From contig JABAKD010000016.1 of assembly GCA_012845835.1 (NCBI GenBank), forward strand, positions 1,854,359 through 1,918,358: a DNA stretch of 64,000 nt. The letters are read 5' to 3'. A program made the position numbers and the translations under genes. Below the pieces are notes generated by a model. The model made no database searches. It saw only the letters and a program-made list of their open reading frames with translations, and was not told the origin of the DNA. Every line of letters begins with the position of its first letter. The stretch's first letter is position 1. This stretch comes from Undaria pinnatifida. Lineage: Eukaryota; Sar; Phaeophyceae; Laminariales; Alariaceae. Positions 37,966 through 49,715 of this stretch are shown in pieces.

Positions 37966-40900
37966 TTAGATTCCCACGAGGTCGGAGCTGATTTTCCACA
38001 GCTTCTCACACCGTGCCTCGTCCATAGCCTCATCCGATACCACATTTTCCCTCGCAGTAGCCTCCGCCGTCTGTCCATTCCACCGCCAGTAAGCTCCCGA
38101 GGACGCAAACTTGTCGGAAGCCACAACGTCAGCTACACGCCTACCAGCCTCCTGGGAGACCCAACAAAAAAAAGCAAAGGAGCCAATCAGGAGGATCAAG
38201 GGAAGGGGGGGGAGGTTCAAGATTAGCATCAATATGGGAGGGCCAACAGATTAAAAAGTGAGCTAATCAGGACGGTCAAGGGGAAGAGGGGGGGGGGGGG
38301 GGGTGAGTAGGTCCGAGACTAGTACCTGAAAGACCCTACAAACAAAACAGCGCAGCCAAACGGGACTAAAGGGGACGATTAGAGCAGACTCTGAGCTTTG
38401 CTTGTTCATGCCTGTGACTCTCGCTCTGTTTTTCTCTTCTCTCTGCCTCGCTCTCGCTCTCATCCCTGCTATCTCTCTCCGTCCAGCCCCTCCCCCATCG
38501 TTCTCCTTCCTCCCCCCCCCTCTACATCTCTCTAGTTACCTCTTTTCATGAATATTCTGTCCTGCTTTTCTCCCTCCTACCATCTCCTCCCTTGCCCTCC
38601 TCCCCCTCTCCCCGCCCCCTATCCCTCTGTCGGTGATATACAGTAGCACCGCCCACTAGCCTACCCGGTCAGGTGACTACGTAGTCCATTGGGTAGCGTA
38701 ATATGGCCAACGCCTTTCGCTCCTTCCCTCCCTGCCCCCCCCCCCCGCCCCCCTCGCCCGCCCCCCGCCCCCCACTCCTCTATACTCACGTCGTTAAGCA
38801 CTCTACTGGGTAGCGCAATACTACCAACGTCTCCCCTGCTCTCACGTCCTCCCACTTATTAGTCGTATAGCACTGCTCACAAGCGCACCAATCTAATTAG
38901 TCCGGGGACTAAGCATTGTCGAGTGTGTAGCGCAATGCAATCTACGCCTTATCCCCCTTCCACTATCCCCCCCCCCCCTCCCCTTTCTCTACCCCCGCTT
39001 CCCTGCCCCCTCGCCCTCCCTCCCTCTCTCCCTCCCTCCCTTACCTCGGTGGAGACGAACTGCTTGGTGACGTACTTTTGGAAAACCGGAAACAGAGTCC
39101 TGAACCATCCACGTTTTTCCCTGAACAGCGGCGATTCCGCGATACAGCCCGGGAACAAAGCGCTCACGATCATCCCGTCAGACGCAAACCGCTTGTCCAT
39201 CTCCCTCATCATCAACACGTTGCACACCTTGGAGTCTTTGTAGGCCTGAGCGATAGGGAGTTGTAGTTTTCAAGAGTCGCGAAAAGCAAGGGGAGGGCGG
39301 GGGGCAGGAAGCACTGTGCATGAGCGCCCAAAATAAAAATAAAAATGGCATGAGCGCCGAACGAAAGCAACGTGGGATGGGACAGTTTGACAATGGCTGT
39401 AGGACCATGACAAGGCGAAAAAAAGAAGACTTGTGCTTTCCATCCCCATCGCGAGAGGCCCCTTTCCTTCCTTCCGACCTTCCACAATGCATGGCGCGCG
39501 GCTTCTCCCGCCCCTTCCTCCCTAGCCCCCCCTCTCTGCCGCCCCCCACCATCCCTTCCCTTCCTTTCAACCTTCATCCTCTCTCCGCTTCCATCACCCC
39601 CTCTTGCCCATCTCCCTCGTTCTCTCCTCCTCCCCTCCTCGCCCCCCACCCCTCGCCCGTTTCCCTATCCCCCTACCTCCACCTCCCCGTCTCCCTTACC
39701 GCCCCCCTCCCCTCCATCCCCCCTTCTCCCCCCACCCCCCCCCCCGTCCTTCCCCCCCTCCGTCCCGTCGCTCCCTCCCTCCTCTCCGTACCTTAGTGGG
39801 CTCGTACTTGACGCCGTCAATCATGGGCTCGTTCTTGGCGAGCCCCTCCAAGTCCCCGAGGTGCGCCTGCCGTACGGTACATGATCACAAAATGGGCCAG
39901 CGACAGGGGGGTGGAGGCGTGTTTTAATCTTTGGCCCAGCTTCGACAAAAAGGTTGAAGTATATCACCCAGGGGAACCACCGACCAATAAGCTTGCTACC
40001 TCGTAACCAGCTATGACTTTTCTCTACGAGCTTCTTCAATATTTCACAAGGTCACGTACCCCGTGTACAATAAATAGCACGCGCGATCGGAGAGTGTATC
40101 ACGAGCAGCTTGGATTGATGCGTTCCCGCGAAATTCTCCATCTCACAGCTGAAACGTCTTCGTGCATTCAATACATGCCTCACCCTATCCCTAAAAGTGC
40201 CTTTTGTATTTGAAAAATAGATACCCACCCCTATCCCCATAACCCTGACCCCGACCGCCTGAGAACTTCTCGGAACGAAGCCGCAACAGGAAGATTTGCA
40301 TGCAGCAGGGGTCCCCCAACAAGGCGGTCTGAGCAAGCCGATATCCCGATATAAGGCGGTCAAAATCGCTTGGCGCGTCTGGGGAATTGCACTCGCAACC
40401 TGGAATAACAACAAGTTTTCTCTCGGCAAGGCGGTAATGGTCATGTTGCTCTGGCACAACAACGCTTTACCGGGGGACCCCTACTGAAATGATCACCCTT
40501 TTTCGCTGAAACTGGGCCAAGCCGAAATCACTACTGGCCGGGATGGGATGGGTTGGAAAAAAAACTTTGGTGCAGGGTGTACGTCCGAACTGCCAAATGT
40601 AAGGGGCAGCAAGACCGGCGCGCAGCGCGTTGATACCGGTGCTGCTCTCGCTCTTCCATGGCGGATGTTAACAGAGGCTGTCTCGTTCAAGTTTTTCGCT
40701 TTTTATGCGTCCAAAAGTGGTTGACCATTTTTGTTCCACACATAAATTCCAACTGTTTGTTCCATCAAAAACGTGGGTGTAGGTAGTGCTAAAACGAGTA
40801 ACGTTAAAACAACACCTACGCATGGATTATCTCGTGTTCTCGCGGCGTTTATCACCTGGGGGGGGATCTTCCCGGCGATGCTTCCGGGGTTGTGGGTCTC

Positions 40901-43900
40901 TGTACCGATGAAGATGACGCGAGACTGCTTGAGCTCGTCGAGGAGGAGGTTTACGAGCAGGAAGTGTCCCAAGTGGTTAACGCCTACGGCTTCCTCGAAA
41001 CCGTCCGCCGTTCGTCGCGGCTCCTTGTCCTGAACAACATCAAACATCAAAATAAGAACCAAAAACGTCAAAATATCAAATGCAGATATCTCGGGTTTAA
41101 GAGAGTGTTGGTTAGGCAAACCAAATCAGCACGCCATGCACCGAGAGTTGTCCCAGTTACCACGCAAGACACATTCTTACTAAATATTCCTACTAATACT
41201 TGAAACTATTAACCCTCTTCCAACTCACAATTGTTTCCTAGTCTAACTCGAACTGTTTCGTCCATATGTCGGGCGTGCGGTGCCAAAAGGCTTGAAAAGA
41301 GCTGAGGGAACTTCGCCTCGGTACAGTTGAAAACCTCTAAAATCTACCTGGTATCGCTTCGTGTTTTGGAGCACCATTTTTAGGATACTGCCTTTCTTTA
41401 TCTATCCCATCTATTGTCTTCACACTTTTACTCCAGCCCTCTCCCTTTTCGAAACTCAAACCCGGGGTCACACAGCAGGTACTCCCCCCCGGTGCATGCT
41501 TTATTGTTCATCTCGAAAACGGTTCAGCAGTCTCTTCTTCCATCGACTCCTGCTGAAGCATAAAAAACTTTCGAATCTACCTAAAATCTACCTCTCTTAT
41601 CACATAACATTTTATTGCTGTCCACGCACCTTAGGGTACCACACGGCCGCGTTGCAAACGAGCGCGTCGGTCTTAACCTTAGCCGCCTTGAGCGTCTTGA
41701 CGAACTGTCGCACGCTAGTCAGCGAAGCGAGGTCGAGGTCCATCACCGTGTACGCCGAAGAGTCCATCCCGCTTTGTCTCGCCGCCGCCTCGGCTTTAGC
41801 GAAGGACCGTACGGCCATGATCACGTGCCAGTCTCCGGTGGCGGCCAGGCTCTTGGCCGCTTCCAGCCCGATGCCTGTTTTCGCGCCGCGTTTCGCGCAT
41901 GTAGTTTCGTTTCGTTAGCGTTCGATTTTGTTACTGCGCTCTTCCGTTAGCGCTTCAGGGTTTAGTTTCATTAGAGTCAAGCTTTGTTAGCGCGTGTTCT
42001 CCTTAGCGTCCATTTGTGGCGTCATAGCGTTCGATTTAGCTTTCGTTCGAATTTGTCGTCACTTTATCTGTGGTAGTCTTTGTTAGCTCTTACTTCGACA
42101 ACGTTCGTTGTCGTTATGTAGCGTAAATTGTCATCAGCAGTAATTTTCGTTGCAGCAACGTGCATTTTCGTGTAGCGTTAGGTTTCGTATTACTTATTTT
42201 CCGGGAAATCGCAGATCGATAATCTTGCGAGGCTCGTTCTTGTGAGAGGGCAACGTCGGAGATCGAGATCGAATTGCCGAAAATCGCGATTGCGGCGACC
42301 TGGAATCGAGATCGAACACCGAGGACCTACGTACATGCAAGGATCAAGTTATCGCTTCCTCTCAGGAGTGCAGCCAGTGAGTCGTTTAGTTACGTACCAG
42401 GAACCAGGTATGGAAAAACCTCCTCACTCCACGACTCTCGTACGAGCTCTCGTGTGTTGCCAGCGCATGTCCTAGTAAGACCGTGGGTAATCCCTAAGGA
42501 ATAGTTTGTCAAGTAGGCGCGAGTAGGTGTTTCGCCAAAAAAGTACAAACGACTTCGAAAAAGACTCAATAGTTTTACTATTTAATAGCAAGACCCACGT
42601 TCCTCGGATACAAAATCTGATGCAAACATGGAAGTTTTTTTTCAACCTGTTCTAGGTTAATACTTGGACCACCCCAAACGGCAACAAATCCCCCCCGTCC
42701 GTATTGTTGTTCGGGGACGTATGCATATATCATAACGTTTCAAAAGATCCAAGAAAACCCCAACTAACTTTTGGTGAAAGCCGTTTCTTTGCATGTGCTG
42801 TAGCCATGGCAGTTAAGTTCTACATGTAACTCGCAATCATGTCAAATCGTGGATCTTGGAGCAAATTCTCGACTTTTTGGTGATGTTGGCCGCCTACTTT
42901 GACTTCACGAAATCACCTCGCCTACGACTGGTGCCCGCTGAACCCGAGGCCCTGAAGCACCTCATGGCGAACTTGGTCCAATTTCGCGGGCGGTGGTTGC
43001 TTGCGAGGAGATGTAGCTGTCCTTGAGTGAAATGCAAAGACTTATTAGGGGGTTGTTTTCTGTCTTATTTTGTCTCCTCTGGATTTCGACGATTTTCGAC
43101 CACTGCAGCACCCCAAAGTCAAAGTATCGTAGACCTCCGTTGAAAAAGTGTGGACGGCCAACTTGTAGAATTTGAATAGAATCACGAGCGGATGTAGATG
43201 CAACACAATGCGTAAACACCCGTGTCTGCTTAGGCACTCAGTGGTTGAAGGTCGGCATGCAGCGGGTTGAAAAGTTTTTGTAAAAATTGAATAGCTCAGC
43301 TGTGAGTACGACCGATTGAATGGTTGAAACTCAACTTTGCAAGCTGCGCGGTACGTCTATGATTCGCCAATATACAGCAGTTGCACAAAATTTACGGAAC
43401 GTCGTTCGCGCGTGTTATATATTTGATCCTCATCAAAAGTTAATGAAAAAAGGAAAAACGTAAGCTGTGAGTACGACCGATTGATTGGTTGACCCTCAAC
43501 TTTGCAAGCTGCGTGGTACATCTACATTTCGTTTGCGATATTGTTTGTGTTCGTGAATTAAACCTAGGATATAGTCAATACACAGCAGGTGCACATTTTT
43601 TACGGAAGGTCGTTCGCGCGTGTTCTATATTTCATCCTTATGAAAGATACAGGCCATTACAAATGCGGCGTATTTGACAGACCAAAAAAAATCTACCTAG
43701 TAGATTCTAACCAGAAACCCGGGGAAGGAGGAATATTCAACATTGCCCGCGGCCGCTTCGAGTAGCTACGAACACAGCATTACAGTAGACAGTAGACAGT
43801 AGAGCATGCCGCGGTTACGCGCGACTACATATGTCATCGGGACATGAGTTATGCTATGGTATACCTTGTTAATATATATGCTATCACAACTTCCTGGTAG

Positions 43901-45821
43901 GGTTGAAGGCTGGTCTGGTCTGGTAGGTACGTTTGCTGTTGGCTGTTTCTTCTGACCAGCGATCGATCGGATGACCAGATGAAATCGGATGCTGCTGTTT
44001 GCTTGTTGGCTATGCTGTACTCCCGTTGAATTGGCCACCACGCAACGACCGACGGTTGTCAAATCAATCTTGTTCGTAGACAAAAACTCGTACGAGCGCT
44101 CTCTGCGGCTATGCTGCTACTATTACGTACGAGTGCCATACAGCAGCAGCAGCAGTGAGCACCATCAAATGCTACTACTGCTTGCGGCGCGATACTCGTA
44201 GAAACAGACAATCAGAAAGACGGAAAACATTAGCATGTATACGAGTACGAAGTCAACACGACATAAGACTGCCGGTCGCCCCGGTGGCGTATCAGGTTAT
44301 CCTCGAGCCTGGTACAGGTCAGTTTCGTGAGTTCGAATCTCCCCGAGTGCATACTCGTATAAATTCGTGGGGACTTTTTCTTGCGCACAACTTGACTTGC
44401 GAAAAACGCGAGAGCGTGAGTTAGCAACACTCGATGGAAATTGACGGGCAGTGGGACTGCTGGACCCTATGCGCGATAAAAATTGAAGGCAAGAACCAGG
44501 GGGAAGGGACGACACCTGTGGCCTCGGCTTGTCCAGAAGCTGGAAAGCAAATGTGTGTCAAAAAAAAAAAAAAAACACGTGAGTCAAGACAGGATACTTG
44601 ACCGGTCGCCCCGGTGGCGTATCAGGTTATCCTCGAGCCTGGTATATAGGTCAGTTTCGTGAGTTCGAGCCCCGCCGAGTGCATACTCGTATAAATTCGT
44701 TGGGACTTTTTCTTGTGGACAAATTGACTCGCGGAAAGCGCGAGAGCGTCAGTTAGCGACACTCGATGAACAATCGACGAGCAGTGGGATTGCTGAACCC
44801 TGTGCGAGATAAAAATTGAAGGCAAGAACCAGGGAGGAGAAGGGATGACACCTGTGACCACGGCTTGTCCAGAAGCTGGAAAGTACGAAAAAGCGTGCAA
44901 AAAAAAAAAAAAAAAAAACTTGACAACCGTTACCAATTTTGATTTCAAAGCCACCATGTATCTGCTCGTATTTGGTGTGCTGCGGTTATCTGCTGCTGCT
45001 GGTGCAATCAGGCTGGCTCCAATGAGAGACACCAGGTATCACAAGTACTAAGGGTACATGAAGCCTGCTGCTGCTGCTGATGCTGCTGCTGCTGCTGCAA
45101 TCAGAGTCTGACTGCAGCTGACTGCAGCTAGCTATCATATCACACGTACTAAGGGTAGCTGAAGGTGCAACATGTACCTGAACGAGTATCATGAATCATG
45201 TCATTTGTCATGTTCTGTGTTTTCTTCGCTTCGGGAACAAGCCAACCGAGAGAGCATCAAAATACAAAAAATCACGCCGCCTGCCTTGCGCCTGCTACAA
45301 TAAAAAATCGTCCTTCATGAAATCAAGCCGTCTCTTCAACCGATCATCACACCACAACACAACGCCACGGTCGGTCGATATAATGAGGGTCAACCAAAAC
45401 ACGACACATCTATCGACACCACCAACCTCTTGCAGGGTAACCGCATCATTAACCACCGCAAGCGTAATATATTGCCCGCAGGCGCTTTAGTATAATCCTC
45501 ACCAGAAGAGGCACCCGTGATGATGGCCGTCTTCTTCGAGCCTCCGGCCGACATCGTCACCACCTCGTTGGAACTTGCGCCCGCAGTCAGTGCCACCGTC
45601 GCCACAGCTCGCGTACGGTCAGAGAAATCAATCGCCCCAGGTGTGAAGCATCTGGGAGCTCGAGGCACAGAGTTAGTGGTGGCCAACACGTTGCGGTTGA
45701 CACGCGTTAGGGAGCTGTGAGCGGCGGACATGGGCCCGACGAAGGCAACAACGGTGCTGCAGGTCAGGCATGCCAGGCACACCACCGCGCTCAGAGGCGC
45801 GTTACCCCGGAAGATGGTCAT
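37966..45821 (-). CDS. POR: light-dependent protochlorophyllide oxidoreductase, six exons
   Basis: Exons in order: 45821-45503, 41874-41630, 41029-40856, 39866-39792, 39245-39045, 38151-37966; every junction is GT-AG and the summed length is exactly 400 codons (399 residues). It reduces protochlorophyllide to chlorophyllide with NADPH and light, in the plastid. Residues 1-90 are a signal peptide (SAVVCLACLTCSTVVAFVGP) plus Ser/Arg-rich transit peptide. Then come the NADPH motif TGASSGIGLEAAKSLA, CNAAVWYPKDKEP, GVNHLGHFLLVNLLLDEL, the catalytic AYKDSKVCN (Tyr and Lys), FPGCIAESPLFREKRGWFRT, and a C-terminal SSGAYWRWN with LWKISSDLVGI. The LFPVFQKYVTKQFVSTE block separates POR from other short-chain dehydrogenases. 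Intron 1 is 3.6 kb with SINEs. It starts 273 bases from the divergent PSMG2 gene. Confidence 0.96.
40020..40160 (-). mobile_element. worn fragment of MITE family A
   Basis: ACGCGCGATCGGAGAGTGTA TCACGAGCAGCTTGGATTGA, then CTCCATCTCACAGCTGAAAC, matching the right arm of family A. In POR intron 3. Confidence 0.65.
40303..40486. mobile_element. 184-bp MITE, family C
   Basis: Left end CAGCAGGGGTCCCCCAACAA, right end CGGGGGACCCCTACTG, interior AAGGCGGT words and GGGGAATTGCACTCGCAACC. One TIR base and the flanking TA have decayed compared with the 30706 copy. In POR intron 3. Confidence 0.85.
42962..43237 (-). other. open frame in POR intron 1, no function assigned
   Basis: A 91-codon minus-strand frame, same strand as POR, with mixed composition (for example RVFTHCVASTSARDSIQILQ). 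There is no domain, and the POR exons flanking it splice together cleanly without it, so it is not part of POR. Possibly a transposon remnant. Confidence 0.25.
43285..43640 (+). mobile_element. two tandem MITE family A variant copies
   Basis: CAGCTGTGAGTACGACCGAT then CAACTTTGCAAGCTGCGCGG at 43298, and again AGCTGTGAGTACGACCGATT with CAACTTTGCAAGCTGCGTGG at 43463. Each unit ends in ACGTCGTTCGCGCGTGTTAT-type text. Period about 168-175. In POR intron 1. Confidence 0.8.
44272..44575 (+). mobile_element. tRNA-derived SINE copy 2
   Basis: The head CCGGTCGCCCCGGTGGCGTA TCAGGTTATC resembles an A box, and GTGAGTTCGAATCTCC about 45 bases on resembles a B box (both pol III promoter elements). The body is GGGACTTTTTCTTGCGCACA to GACGACACCTGTGG, followed by about 16 A. 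About 304 bases. Same orientation as the next copy 27 bases away. Confidence 0.88.
44603..44917 (+). mobile_element. tRNA-derived SINE copy 3 with target-site duplication
   Basis: Head GGTCGCCCCGGTGGCGTATC, B-box-like GTGAGTTCGAGCCCC, body as in copy 2, tail of about 19 A. A 7-base direct repeat ACTTGAC flanks it at 44596-44602 and 44918-44924, direct evidence of target-primed insertion. In POR intron 1. Confidence 0.92.
45060..45100. repeat. (GCT)n triplet tract
   Basis: GCCTGCTGCTGCTGCTGATG then GCTGCTGCTGCTGCTGCAAT. Short microsatellite in POR intron 1. Confidence 0.9.
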
Positions 45822-46094
45822 GGTTGTGGAGTCAGTGTGGTAGAGATCTGTCCAGAGATTGAGAAAGCACTGCCAAGCCAAGCCCGTTCTGAAAGCGCCC
45901 GATTGAGTTGATGTTCGGCACAAAGAAAAAGCGGTGTGTTGGATCGGGAGTTCAAGCTGGAGTTCACTGAAAATGTGCTTGGATGTGTTGTCGGGAATAG
46001 GGGATGCTTGGAATTCTTTGAATTTTAATTTTCGCGACAGAACACCATCGAACAGCGAAGCAGGCAGCTGCCATCTTTGGCCCACGGAGAGACG
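45822..46094. promoter_or_regulatory. shared divergent promoter region, POR / PSMG2
   Basis: 273 bases separate the POR ATG (45821, minus) from the PSMG2 ATG (46095, plus). No repeat-family insertion is visible here, unlike the introns on both sides. A light-regulated plastid gene and a proteasome chaperone sharing this gap implies either a bidirectional promoter or two compact ones. No motif could be named by eye. Confidence 0.6.
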
Positions 46095-49000
46095 ATGGAG
46101 TTTCTGCCGGCGAGAGGAGTGGATATGGACATTTCCTTCAAGGGGGACACTCTTATTGTAAGTACTGTGTTTGCTTGTCGCGAGCCCACGAGTGCAATGA
46201 TGTACAGCAGTTTCCCCAGGATTCCCTGTTGACAGCAAGATAAGCATTGCGGCTTGCGGCTCCGCTGCTGCAGCCTGCAGCAGCTCAAGCAGTGAGGCTC
46301 TGTGATATGGCATGTAGGTAGAGAGCTTTGACTCGCCACGGTCGGGTGGGTGGCAGTTCGTAGCCGCACTTGTGCATGCTTCCAGAAGGCGCGACGACAG
46401 ATATTTGAGGCGATGAACAGGTAAGCACATCTGTGTTGCATCGCCCACTAAACATATCAAAATTCACAATGGCCTCATTTTACTCTCGTATTGTACAGAG
46501 CAGTAGTTTTGGTGGGGCTTGGGGTTTTGCCCTTCCCCAGTCTCCCCTCTCCCATCTCATGAGACCTTGAGGACCAGCCACTCTTTGACATGCGAGTGTG
46601 ACAATCGCCGCATTCTGCACTACTGCTGCTTGAGGTCTCCCATTAACGCATCGCGCACGGCAAACGAACCCAAATCAATTCAAGATACTTCGTCTTCCCA
46701 GTGTTCGGCGGTGCTTTGTCTTCCCAGATTTGGATGAATTCATCGCATCTATTGTTACAGAGTAGAATTTAGAGTAACGAGGCTTCGGTCCAGGCAATTG
46801 CGCCGCAAGCATTTTTTAGTTTAGGCTCGTAACTCTTAATTCTTATGGGAGACGAAACCGGAAAACAGAACACGGTTTGCGAGAGATCAAGGAAGAATTT
46901 CTTGTCAGTTCGGATGTATCGACTCTTATCGATTGACCAAAACAGAAATATAAAAAACGAATTCGTTGCACACATCGGACGACTCAACTCAGGTTAACTC
47001 AATTTACCTCATTTTCTCATAACTCAGCAGTGAGTTAACGAACTTAACTCAGCTGTGCACACGCAGGGCTTTTGAGTTGAGGATTGTAACTCAGTTAGAC
47101 ATACTCCCGGAGGGTGGGTTTAAGACGATAACTCAGTTGTGCACACTCCGCGGGGGTGATGGCGATCCATTCCCTACCGGAATTGCTCAATTTGCAGTAA
47201 AGCCGTAAGGTTCGCACTCAAAAATCACAGTAAACACGCATCCCTGATTTCTTTGAAACACGGTCCTCCTATCGTTGGTGCAGGTGCCTATCGTGAGCAC
47301 GGGTAACGTTGGTCAGCTGGCGGTGGACTTGTTCCTCAGCTCCGGGCGGGTCGAGGTGAGGGACGCTTGTGAGATAGTGTAGCTTTTACGAAGAATTCGC
47401 GCGGCAGGATACCTGGTATGTTTTTAACTGATGTGGTCAATTTTTGTGCGCTGTCTTGACTGGTCGAAAGGAAAAGGTTCGACCCATCCCACTGTAGGGT
47501 TGCAGCAGAAGTTTCTAAAAAGTTTCTTCAGCTCCTAACGTGAGGATCTTGCTATCTTTCCCACCCGATACGTGACTTCAAAGGCGTTTTGTTCGCGCAA
47601 GCCATTCCAACATTTTCCTTGCGTTAAGTCCTAAAACGAAATATACTCGTAACGTTGTCATACTTACCGGTAGTTCCATGCTTTCTTGAGGAGCTGAACC
47701 GGTCAGAAGGTCACAAAACGTTTTCGACCAAAAACTGCCCCATCCGCCAAAGGATGAAGGAAAAAAAAAAAAAAATGCAACCCGTACTATGAGACGAATC
47801 ACCTCTATCAAACCACTGTGTTTTGTTCTTTTGCGGCCGGCGGCGGCGGCGGCACCAGCGGCAGCGGACGTGATGTCCGGCTTCAGCCCGCCTCGAAAGG
47901 GGCGCCCGTCTTTTTTTTCAACACCGTGTAGAGTAGAAACTCGCATTCGCTGATGCATGTCTACGATACCGTAAGATATGGGCCTACACCCTTGGAGATA
48001 TCTCCGTACCTGGTTTGATGTTATCGTAAGATGGGGAGCAGCAGTGGCAGTATTCGTAGCAGCAACCCCGTCTAAGGGCGAAGGAGGCGGGGGTTATCTG
48101 GTGGGCGTTGTCCCAGCCACCCTCCTCAGTTCTTGCGCCCTGCGATGTCGCTCATGGGAGCAATTAATGCCGTCTGCCTCGCAACAAACAGGTCCAAGCT
48201 CACCTCGCAATCGTACCCGCCCGGGCCGAACTTCTTTTTTTTCCTGTTCCGTTTCGTTTTTGTAACGGCTGTAACGACTGGGTCTACTTTTGTCATCTTG
48301 CCGCGTATGTCGGACGACGGAAGTCGCCACCGCTGGTGAAAAAAGTGGGCTACCTCGAAACTGAGCTTGTGGTGAGTGTCTTTTGTTCCATTTTTAGGGC
48401 GAAAACACCGCCACCCTTATCTTTCGGTCTCGTTCGTTTGTTTTTGCACGGTGCTCTGCAAAACTGAATTGTTGCGAGGTCAGATATTCGAAGACGATTC
48501 TTGGGAGTGGGCTGGCCGAGTGCATTTTTTTTTCTAATTCATACGGGTATTAGGAACATAGTTTTAGCCGTGGTGCCGCTTTGGTGTGGTGCCTTCCGTG
48601 CCAGAGGACAATGCCGGCACCAAAGTGGAACCCCGATATCCGATATAGTCCGGGATAGGGCGGTACTCTGTTGGACGATGCATTGACAAGCGATTTTCAC
48701 CGCACTAAACTGGCCGCCCGCACTACAGGGCATCGCACGTGCGCGGGACCGCGACTGTATTGTTACGTTGGCTGTCAGCTCCAAGTTCGACGGAATTGGG
48801 ATACATACGCTCAGCTTTTGCGGGCTGCTTGATAGCTCGATCGCGTGATGAGACTCCTGTGAGGTGGTATCATATCGATACCTCTGCCTTTTTTGTCCAT
48901 TGCTCGAGCTGTTTCCCGAGCTACCATATGCCATTTTTTTTGTGGTGCGCCTCGTGGTGATCATCAGACACGCCGTCAATGTCGCGGCCCCGGTAATAGG

Positions 49001-49666
49001 CCGTGCCAGACGATTGACATGTTGTGTCATGCTCGCTTTTGCAGGCTCCGGCGGCTGGGTACGAAGTGTTTGGGCCAGGCCAGCCTCCTCAGTTGTGCGT
49101 TAACCTAGAGCTACACCGGTTCAGCAACAGCCGCGTCACGCTGCTGCAGCAGCGGGGGGCTGTCTTGTCCGGGGAGGAGCAAGCCTTCGCTGCACAGCTG
49201 GTGGAGTGGTCAAGACGATCAGGGTTTAAGGTGATTTGTATTTGCAAGCGTAAAATGCGACTTTCTAATTTTGCACAGCCGGCGAAAAAAAAGGGGACGC
49301 CTTTCGAGATCGCGTCAACTTCTGTCTACGGCCGACCGCGGTGTAGTCTTTCGAACACAAGGAAACCAGGACCGCCAAGTAGATGTAACAGCGCACACCA
49401 AAGCGCACAACTTTACGACAGTTGCAAATGTCCTCCTGCGCACGCCCCTTTTGCGAAAGCTATGCTGTCTTTATGGGAACCCCTACTGAACCACACCGGA
49501 TATGGGATTGTGTAACGCCGAGGGTGAAAAGAGCAACTCCTTCGTTGTGTTTTGGTGGTGGTGGTGGTGGTGGTGATGGTGGTGGTGGTGGCGTTAGTGG
49601 TGGTGTTGGTGTTTTTGTTGGTGCTGCTGGTGTTAGTTGTGATGGTGGTGATGCTGCTGTTCAATA

Positions 49667-49715
<49 letters not shown>

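Noticed and set aside
37423-38226. 267-codon His/Pro-rich plus-strand frame
   Set aside because: Antisense to the last POR exon and to CATCA-rich low-complexity DNA; its composition follows from those.
45390-46460. 356-codon minus-strand frame including POR exon 1
   Set aside because: The part upstream of 45821 crosses the promoter gap and the antisense of PSMG2 exon 1. The signal peptide starts at the methionine at 45821, and the part past 45503 is intron.
49271-49489. Extra PSMG2 exon between exons 4 and 5
   Set aside because: An open frame (GVVFRTQGNQDRQVDVTAHT) exists, but exon 4 joins exon 5 in phase and the joined SGFK-DILALTGADAAEG matches the family without an insert.
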